DNA of 64,000 nucleotides from Augochlora pura (lineage: Eukaryota > Arthropoda > Insecta > Hymenoptera > Halictidae). Numbering within the stretch: position 1 is the first letter of the stretch; each line of letters starts with the position of its first letter. The notes below the pieces were generated by a model. The model was given only the letters and a program-made list of their open reading frames with translations, had not been told where the DNA came from and searched no databases. The stretch covers positions 1,860,001 through 1,924,000 of the forward strand of contig NC_135773.1 of NCBI RefSeq assembly GCF_028453695.1, given 5' to 3'. Below, one piece after another: positions 56,403 through 64,000 of this stretch. The position numbers and the translations under genes are program-made.

Positions 56403-57633
56403 TTTCCCCCTTTCGTTCGCGAGACATCTGTTCCGCGATAAATCCCCCTCTTGCTTTCGCGCTGGAAAATACGACCTATTTAATTCACCGGCCGGATGTA
56501 AAATAGGAATTCATATGCGTGGCCCGTTTCCCGTGCCGCAGCGCGCCACCGTAAGAAATTGTTTTTCTGATGCGGCATGCAACGAGCCACCGCGGCGGAC
56601 GCTATGCGGAAATAGCCGGGAAGCTGCGTCGGGGCTGTTGATTATTTTATACGGTTGTCCTCGAAGGCTCGATCAAGATTTATTTCGAGACAAATGGCGG
56701 ATCGAGGGCAACTCGCAGAAATTAAACCGCGGGTTTTCTTATTATTATTGTTACAGTCGATGCGGAATATTTTTATACGGTTCGATATTAGCTTCCAGTT
56801 GCATGCAGTGATGCCAGGCTGTCGACTAAACCGTGAAGTCGCCGATAATCGGATCAAGGTGATAAAGCAAAAAGCAATAAGAGAGAAAGCCGACTGCTAA
56901 CACTGGCATTAAGTTTCGTTTGGCCAAAGGAGACAGGTGTCATGAGTAGACTATGGCTTTTATTTAATCATGGGGAAATTAGTTAGGTGAAACATAAAAT
57001 AGAGAAAATCAAAATTTTGTCTAACTCTTTACTATACCAAGAACATCTCAAACGCTTTAAAAGAATAAGAAAATCTCGTCGAAAGCAGTCACGCAATTTA
57101 AACTATCTCATCTCGAGACAAGATAGTTTTATTATACATTTTAATTACCAATGAACAGGTTTGGAAAAAGTATCCAAATTCTCGTAAAAGAATTCCAAAG
57201 CATCGAGTAGTTGCAAAATTCATTTCTTCTCTTCCGCGAGCTATTCGTAATCCCGAAATTACTTTCGCAACACGAGCGAACGGGTCTAAAAATGGCACCA
57301 CCGTAGACCAGAATACCGCGTTAACCCATCGACCGGGGACGAAAACATTGTTCTTCGATGGGCAATTAGGAAGAGTAGCCCGATGGATTCGAGCGGAACG
57401 TAGTAACGATACTCGGAGGCAGGCTCGGGCGGGTGTCATTAATCCCGGTGCGGTGGCTCGTCCGTCTTAATTAGCAGTGCGGCCGGCGCGCACGGGGATT
57501 CGGCCGACACGCGAGCAGCTTTTCCGCTCGCGCGTGTTACACGCGTCGCGCCCCGCGTCGTCGACCGGTCGGCCGCCGCGCTGGGACACGCGCGCGCGCG
57601 CCCGCTCGAATTTTCCAGGTTCTCGGTCGCGCG
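56403..57633. other. No gene seen
   Basis: Mixed DNA. A perfect-looking arm pair CTATCTCATCTCGAGACAAG then ATAG lies near 57103-57126. Frames are overlapping and without domains. Confidence 0.4.
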
Positions 57634-57670
57634 AAAAAAAAAGAAAGAAAGAAAGAAAGAAAGAAAAAAA
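57634..57670. repeat. (GAAA)n microsatellite
   Basis: A9 followed by six GAAA units and A7. Confidence 0.95.
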
Positions 57671-58156
57671 CTAGAAGCGCGTCCGCGCACTCCTTTTTCC
57701 CTGCCTTTCGTCGAGCACGCGCGAACAACTATTACTCCCGTCGTTCTTCCGGCTAACGACTGGCCTCGTTATTGCGAGCTCGTCGAGGCGGTCTCGCGGC
57801 GAGCTTATTTCCTCGCGCAGAACATTTCTGGCGATGAAATTAGCCTGTAAGAGCTGTTGCCGAGCAGATTACTATGTTCGCGCCCCGCCCGCGATAGTAC
57901 GCGCCTCCGCGCCCGCTTTCCGCGATAAATGCCGCGGAAAAAGCGAATGACGGGGAAGCAACGGCTTTATTAAATACTCGTTTGCCGGCTTCGGTCGGGA
58001 TCGTCTTCGCGATTTGTCTCGGCTTTTGCGGTGTTTGTCGCGCCGGAAGGCGATCCGAGGACTTGTTGAACTACTCGGGTGTTTTTGCCGAGGTATTCCG
58101 TATCTCTGGTTGGTCGGTTTTATTAATAATTGGCAATGTGGTTAAGTGGGTGCTTT
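57671..58156. other. No gene seen; CpG-rich flank of the gap
   Basis: GC-rich DNA up to the assembly gap. A frame continues into the N run, but its visible part has no recognisable motif. Confidence 0.4.
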
Positions 58157-58256
58157 NNNNNNNNNNNNNNNNNNNNNNNNNNNNNNNNNNNNNNNNNNNN
58201 NNNNNNNNNNNNNNNNNNNNNNNNNNNNNNNNNNNNNNNNNNNNNNNNNNNNNNNN
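58157..58256. other. Assembly gap, 100 N
   Basis: Exactly 100 N, the conventional placeholder for a gap of unknown size. Nothing can be said about the missing sequence. Open frames that span it are meaningless. Confidence 1.
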
Positions 58257-58419
58257 CGATCTCCCGGAAACTTTCGCCTTGTACCCGAAATGAAACCGCG
58301 AGGATGAAGACCCGACGAGACTTTAACGACCGGCGAAAGCGGTGTACTCGGCCGAGTAGAATTTTCACGCTAAGGGCCGAGCCCCTCCCCGCAAGACATT
58401 ATGCGCCCCGGCTTCCATT

Positions 58420-58438
58420 CCCCCCCCCCCCCCCCCCC
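58420..58438 (+). repeat. C19 homopolymer near the gap
   Basis: Nineteen consecutive C about 160 bp after the N run. It is a likely sequencing and assembly trouble spot. Confidence 0.95.
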
Positions 58439-59759
58439 GTTCGCTCCCTGTTCCGCGAAACTTTACGGGCCCGATGGTTTTCGGGCTATTCGCTAGCGCG
58501 ATCAACGGCTTGTTAAAAGCAACGGACGCGGTATTGTTTTACTAATTTCGGGAGAGAGAGAGAGAGGCCGGTTCCCGAGATTTATCGATCCGCGGTCGCG
58601 CCGGCAAAATTTCCAAGGGAAATCGAGACTGCTTTCTCGGGCTTTTCATGGTGCCGACGAAAGTAACGATTGCGGCGGAACGCGTGGTTACCGAAATTGC
58701 TGAATAACTTCTGTTCAAAGATGCGCGTTTCGCTGCCGCCGTTTTGCAATTTAGTCGCGGTGATATCGTCTCGGTTAGTTTGGGATCGTATTCTCTTGCA
58801 TTCAAGGTTAATTGTTCCGCTCCTGAAAAATTCCAGTTTGCACGACGAATGCGTCGATAAAGGAGAGAAACTATGTAATTGCACGAAGTCTGATATCAAA
58901 GGAAGTGATAAGTAGACCGCAGGGAATGTAAAATATATATATATAAAATATAGAAATAAGTAACACTACTGACAGTAACACTACTAACTGTAATTTAATT
59001 TTACGTATCTTCTATATATAATTGTATCTTTCTATACGTATAATATTTATTTTATTTTTTTGTCCCTTATGTATGATATTAGTATAATTATATTGTGATT
59101 TCATTAACATTTTAAAAGCGTGAAAACATTTTCATAATAAATAAATCATAATGAATGATTGAATAGATTACATTATTGGAGTACCTACTATAGCAAAAAC
59201 TGCACGAGATCTAACTAAATTGTACTCTGTCACTGAGGCATTGCACTTCAGTCAATTTTACTATCCTCTAGCTTTAGTGTTAAAAAAGATCGAAGCAATT
59301 GGAAATTTTGGAATTTCGATTTCGTCAAACGCGAAAGTCGAAAGCTCGCGATCGCAATACGGTGTCCGGAGTACGAGAGGGTTAAAGAGCGAGGTCGGAG
59401 CGGCGAGAAACGGCGAAAAAGGCAAGAAAATTGTTTTTTTCGTCGGGGAACGCTCTTATCGTTATTACGTCGTTTGACGGCCACAATGCAGCCGGGGGGA
59501 GGGAGAGAGTATTGGCCGACGTCGTGCTGCTCCGCGGCGAGAGCGGGAAAGAGCGACAGAGATCCCGGTCTCGGGAAAGGAGCGCGGAAAGGGATGAAAG
59601 GAGAGCGGCGCGACGGGGCGAGAGGAAGGGGGAGAAAGAGGAGGAGAAAAGGAACGATTGCGTTCGGCTTGAATGCGGAGCATAACGGGGAGTAAGTGCA
59701 CAAGAGAACGGGTCCTTTTCGCAGTTTATTCTTCCTGAAGTCAAACGAGGAGGGACGGG

Positions 59760-59789
59760 GCGGCGAGGCGCGGCGAGGCGCGGCGAGGG
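59760..59789. repeat. 10-bp tandem repeat CGGCGAGGCG x3
   Basis: Three near-identical 10-bp units; the last ends GGGG. Confidence 0.9.
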
Positions 59790-60054
59790 GGTGGTCTCTC
59801 GCGAGTACCATCGTCAATAGAGGAGAGCCGGTCGTTATTCGTCGGTCGGGGCCATACTCTCGAAGGGTGAGGCGTGGCATAAAGGCAACGATGAATAATT
59901 ATCGCGAGTGCTTCAAGCAAAACAAACAACTAACCGCGCTCGACTTGACGGCTAAGTGGCGTATTTAACAAACAACCGGCCGCGGCCGAACGGGTACAGT
60001 CGCGCGATACGCGCGGTTACCGAGCTCGAGAGAACGGTCCGGCGAGAACGCGAT

Positions 60055-60090
60055 GCCGGGCCGGGCCGGGCCGGGCCGAGCCGGGCCGCC
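60055..60090 (+). repeat. (GGGCC)n repeat, possible G-quadruplex
   Basis: Four consecutive GGGCC units, then GAGCC and another GGGCC. Four GGG runs with 2-nt loops satisfy the G-quadruplex rule on the plus strand. Confidence 0.85.
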
Positions 60091-60475
60091 TTCGTTCCAC
60101 TACCCGTGTACCGACCTGATGAAGGACACTCCGTGGGGATCGAAATAAAGGAGCACTTTGAATTTGTTAGCGGCGCATTGTTCGCGATTAGCCCGGGAAC
60201 GAACGCGACGGCGGGCTGCTTCGCCGCCACCGTCCAACATACTCTCTCTCTCTCTCTCTTTCACGCTAATCGAGTGGGGTCAAGGTGTTTAGCTGGAGTA
60301 CAACCTGCTCCGTTAGCTTTTTGCAAAGTTACTGTGGCCTCCAGTCAAATCTACTTCTATTCTCTCTGTTCTTTCATTTAACTGTTACTTACACGGTGAG
60401 GTTACCCTTCAATTTTTATTGCACAAATAAGACTTTCCTTTTATATTATTATTATACGGTATTATTAATACTTGT

Positions 60476-60737
60476 TTAACCCTCTTAGTGCCGGGCGAAA
60501 AAGCCAAATTTCACAGTTTGCTAGGATTTGGAGAAAGGCTCATAAAAATCAAACGAAAAGCAATATTTACATAATTGAAAAAGCAGTGAATTAAGGACGA
60601 AATTGAGAATGGAACAATGACGGCAACTTTTTTATATTCATTGGAAATTATATAAATAAGAAAGGTATAAGTATAAGGCACTTTTCGCCAGTGCTGCGCG
60701 AGCCGATATATCGGCCCTCCGGCACTAAAAGGGTTAA
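60476..60737 (-). mobile_element. piggyBac-like MITE, family I
   Basis: The ends are TTAACCCTCTTAGTGCCGGG and, inverted, TTAACCCTTTTAGTGCCGGA, both with intact TTAA. On the minus strand the element is colinear with 34029-34277, and just inside the same end lies the palindrome CCGATATATCGG. 262 bp. Confidence 0.85.
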
Positions 60738-61686
60738 ACAATTTAATCTCTTTTAATTAAATAAATATTTAATGCGAAGGTGACAATAAGATTTTGATAA
60801 CAAATACTACATGAACAGGATTTGTAGGATTTCAAAGGGGAAGATTCTTTCAAGTATACAACGAAATGTAGAAAATAAATTTTTTGAAAAGTTTTAATGC
60901 TATAGCATATTAAATTTGTACTAATCTGTATCAAGCTCCACAAAGCTATTAGTCTAATGTACACGTAGCTGCATATTTTGACAGAACAGATACGGAATTC
61001 CAAGAACCGAATCGCGCAGGGATGTTCTGCTTGATTTCAATGAAAAAAAGGCGAAGCAGGAATTTCGTTCGGACGTTTTCCGGGACTTTTCGCTTCGTTC
61101 CCGATTGTAGGATCACAAACGACCGGTTTAAACGGCAGCGCAGTAAAAGGAGTCGACGGTCAGGAGGGAGGGGGAGGGGGTTGGGCGAGCTCGTAACTCG
61201 AAAATCCATCGACCCCCCATCGACCCTATCGACTCAATCTGACCTCCTTTTCGAAATACACTTCGCAGTATTACAAATGTAAATGACTAAGAATAAAACG
61301 AACAGCCCTCCGAACTATCAGCTCATGCAAATATCGGGAAGTTACATAAAATATCGTGCTTGAATATAACCCCGGCCGTTTTCTCGGTGCCGGTAAAAAT
61401 TTGAAGTACCATCTCCATTGAATATAAATCACGCGTTGCTCCCGGTATATATCCGTTTTCGTATTCTATCCCCGGATATTCCAATTTCGATCGGAGATGT
61501 ACGTTTGCACGGTCGCCGGGCTCTCTTCTTCGTTCCAATGTAACGTCTGCGTTGTCCGTCGAACCGTGCTCGACGTTCGACTAATTTATAATTGATACGA
61601 AACGCTCGCGACGAGCGTACTAAAAAACCTGCGCGAGGGATCCCGACGTTCGAATCGCTCGAAAACTCGAATGGATCGCTACCTAT
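60738..61686. other. No gene seen
   Basis: AT-rich to 60960, then mixed DNA. No element end or exon could be supported. Confidence 0.4.
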
Positions 61687-61937
61687 TTAACCCCTTGCCG
61701 TACCATTTTCTTCATAGTTGCAAGGATGGGAACTTTTTCTATTATAATTATTTCATAGAAGGAAAGGAAAAAATATTTATTCCGTTTGTTTACATTTACT
61801 TAAAGGTTTCAATACTGATGACAAGAGGTCAGAATTTTATTCCAGCTTGAAAGAACGGAATAACATTTATATTTAATACGATATTAATAAAAATCTCTAT
61901 GACGAGCCAGACTCGTCCAAATACGGTAAGGGATTAA
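61687..61937 (+). mobile_element. piggyBac-like MITE, family B, full length
   Basis: It begins TTAACCCCTTGCCGTACCAT then TTTCTTCATAGT and ends AGCCAGACTCGTCCAAATAC then GGTAAGGGATTAA. Exactly 251 bp, the same as 31379-31629, with intact TTAA at both ends. This is the best-preserved copy for a consensus. Confidence 0.9.
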
Positions 61938-62073
61938 GCTTCCCTTCGAAAACCTTGGCACATCTATAAAATCGAAACAGTTTCCACAGGATGGTAAAAC
62001 ACAAACTGCATAGCATCAAACACATTTCTAGGTCAATTTTTTGAACGCTTACTTACGAGAACGTGATGCCGCA

Positions 62074-62318
62074 TTAATAATTCGCACTCGAGTGGTGACT
62101 CGGAGCCGTCAGTAAAATTGTTACAGCACGTTTCAAAATAATTTTTATATTATGAAAAATTAGATTTAAAAAATTGTTAAAAGTATAACAGTTGCATGAG
62201 CTACAAGATTCAATTTCATATGCATAAAATACGTTTCGTCGTATGAAATGGAAATGCTATATGTCAGAACAGTTATTTTAGAATTACAGTTAAAATGGTT
62301 TCGAGTGCAAAGGGTTAA
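62074..62318 (-). mobile_element. piggyBac-like MITE, family A
   Basis: The left end TTAATAATTCGCACTCGAGT then GGTGACTCGG corresponds to the right end of plus-strand copies. The right end TTAAAATGGTTTCGAGTGCA then AAGGGTTAA is intact. 245 bp. Confidence 0.85.
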
Positions 62319-62824
62319 TATTCTCCGAATCGTTCGATAGATTCTGAGTCCTCCAAATTCTACGCACAAATTTTGCGCCGCATTTTAGTCGCGCAACAAT
62401 TTTCGAAACACAAGCACCCCTCTTCCTGGTAGTCTTCCAACGGTTTGCAAGAAAGATCTGGTGCGTTCGCCTGAAATGTATTATTCATAATTTGATACGA
62501 TGCGCGTGAAATTTATACTGTGACATTATACGGCAAATACCTTCGCGCGATGCCAAATGCGCCGAACATTAAGCAAAATTTGTTGGCGAAGATAAGGGGA
62601 AGGCAGTACTTCAACGCGCTTGCATCGGGCGCATCCGTTGCGAATGAGACAACTTAGAAAGCGAGCAGTTCTTTATTTCGTTAGATGTCTGAGACAAAAA
62701 GTTGATAGGAGAGGTAGAATGACTTTGGGAAGTTTATTCGTTTTTGCGGAATCTCGCAGTACGACTGTTTAGGAGAAGCACGAGAGTAAAATATCGAATC
62801 CAATTCACAAGATTTCGAAGGTTA

Positions 62825-62955
62825 TTAACCCCTTGCAATATGATTCTTTTTACCTTCCGTTGATTAGCATTTATTTATCCTTAATATTTTCCGTAATAAT
62901 GATAGACAATTTTTATTTCTTTTATCGTCTTCATGTTTCGCACGCGTTAGGATGA
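62825..62955 (+). mobile_element. MITE fragment, family C, left end
   Basis: TTAACCCCTTGCAATATGAT then TCTTTTTACCTTCCGTTGAT is colinear with 40659-40800 for about 130 bp, after which both copies lose similarity. The right end was not found. Confidence 0.55.
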
Positions 62956-63296
62956 TTCTAGAAAAATTACCAAGAAAACTACACTCAGTATAATTGATAA
63001 AACGCATAAATTAATTTATTTAATTTCTAATTTTATATTCTATTCTTGTTCCAGACTCGCCCCTGTTTCTCCTATCACATAACTCCTAAACCATGGCAAT
63101 CCTTTATAGTTACGAACCCCTCCTCATTTTGAAAAACAAGCAAAGAACCGTCGATAAAAAAAGAAGAAATCCTGAGGTGTCGAGTCGGCAGAGAGCCGAT
63201 CGAGCGAATAAAAATCGGTGCACGGGGATCGCGGTCTCGGGACTCCGGGGCAGGTTGAAGAAGCAACGCGGGAGAGCCACTCGGCCGGGTTATGGC

Positions 63297-63304
63297 TATA
63301 AAAG
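63297..63304 (+). promoter_or_regulatory. TATA-box-like motif
   Basis: TATAAAAG preceded by GGC, in GC-rich context, is the strong insect TATA consensus. A loose initiator-like GCATCT lies about 29 bp downstream (A at 63326). No coding sequence was recognised after it, so the site may be fortuitous. Confidence 0.2.
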
Positions 63305-64000
63305 TTTACGATCCGTCTACATCGCATCTCCATTAGCCGCGCCAGGCACCTTGCTTCTCTAACGCGACCTGCGACCCACCCCGCGACACGCTTTCACCTG
63401 TCCCCCTCCGAATTGCGACCCGAGACGCGAATAAAGGGTGAACTGCTGAGCGAGGACGAACAGGGCGGACGTTTCGCGATGTTCCATGGAAATGTATAAT
63501 GAAATCATGGTTTATTCATTTTTAATTCTATTTCTATGTAATTTGGGAAGTAAAATAAAAATATAATAAATAAAATAATGTAAGAGTATACGTAAGGGTA
63601 TATGTAATATAAGGGTAATCTGTTTAAGAGATCAAGGAAGTCTTTTATATACGAGGGTAAAATAGTCGATTTTTATCTATAGCATTTTTTTAAAACTTTA
63701 ATTCATTTCTGCAAAAATTTCAACCCTGTCACTCGCCCGTAAGGGTAGTTACACGGTAAATTAGATTGCACTTTTTTTTCTCCCTTCTGATAATTACAAA
63801 ATTTTCTCAGATTTTTCGATTGCAAGCTGTGGTTATCAAAACTGGAAAACCAAAAAAATCCAAAATTCCAGATATCTCGAAAACTGAAATATGGTTAATT
63901 TTTCTATTAATTCCTCAAACAGGTACTATCACAAACACTGTGCTCAATGTTTCGTAGACCCCTTGAATAAGAGGATGTATGTCGTGGTTCCGTGTTACGC

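Larger units (their letters stand above)
58257..60475. other. No gene seen; GC-rich with simple repeats
   Basis: Contains a C19 run at 58420-58438, a short (GA)n near 58551-58565, a CGGCGAGGCG triplication at 59760-59789 and GGGCC repeats at 60058-60085. 58920-59200 is AT-rich. The long minus-strand frame at 59248-59880 is proline/serine/arginine-rich and opposed by several plus-strand frames. Confidence 0.4.
62319..64000. other. No gene confirmed; family C fragment and TATA motif
   Basis: Unique DNA apart from the family C left end at 62825 and the TATA-like site at 63297. 63490-63960 is AT-rich. No exon is supported. Confidence 0.4.

Noticed and set aside
59248..59880. 210-codon minus-strand frame
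   Set aside because: Proline/serine/arginine-rich product of a purine/pyrimidine-biased GC patch, opposed by several plus-strand frames.
1..64000. tRNA, rRNA or known microRNA genes
   Set aside because: I looked for T-loop (GGTTCGANTCC-type) sequences and common insect microRNA seeds with hairpins and found none that fit.

Overview
The window reads as non-coding DNA (intergenic or deep intronic) from an insect nuclear genome, most likely a hymenopteran such as a bee. The reasons are the mosaic of AT-rich DNA and GC-rich, CpG-replete patches, the abundance of GA/CT microsatellites, two insect-type mariner remnants, and many short transposons with TTAA target sites. The order-level assignment is inference from composition and repeat content. 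One 100-base run of N (58157-58256) shows this is a scaffolded draft assembly. No complete protein-coding gene, tRNA, rRNA or CRISPR array could be supported. The open frames are mostly arginine- and serine-rich products of GC-rich patches, open on both strands, or translations of microsatellites. Only one short stretch (23714-23869) is offered, at low confidence, as a possible first coding exon.

What the window does contain is a layered set of mobile-element relics. At least 17 short elements or fragments begin and/or end at TTAA followed by CCC or a close variant, the signature of non-autonomous piggyBac-like MITEs. They fall into several families. Family A (TTAACCCTTTGCACTCGA ends, about 240 bp) lies at 95, 13553, 20200, 45743 (an inverted pair), 50477 and 62074. 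Family B (TTAACCCCTTGCCGTAC ends, 251 bp when intact) lies at 3989, 10084, 15311, 16079, 31379 and 61687. Family C left ends lie at 40659 and 62825. Family I, with a palindrome near one end, lies at 34029 and 60476. Single elements lie at 24056, 41329, 44528 and 49359.

Two mariner remnants are present. At 49026-49706 an internally deleted mariner keeps both terminal inverted repeats, its TA target site and a 47-codon piece of transposase N-terminus; a TTAA MITE has inserted into it. At 18825-19059 the 3' end of a different mariner, with its terminal repeat and transposase C-terminus, lies beside a diverged array of 162-167 bp repeats.

Layout: 1-9 kb is mixed unique DNA with family A and B relics and a GC-rich patch at 6.2-6.9 kb. 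9-20 kb holds a GA microsatellite, a 50-bp tandem repeat, a degenerate ATGCTAGAAT array, two opposed family B copies, and the mariner/162-bp repeat complex. 20-31 kb is mostly unique, with the possible exon near 23.7 kb. 31-46 kb is MITE-rich with CT microsatellites. 46-50 kb holds a striking heptanucleotide array and the nested mariner/MITE. 50-60 kb is GC-rich unique DNA with several CT tracts and the assembly gap. 60-64 kb carries a cluster of four MITEs.
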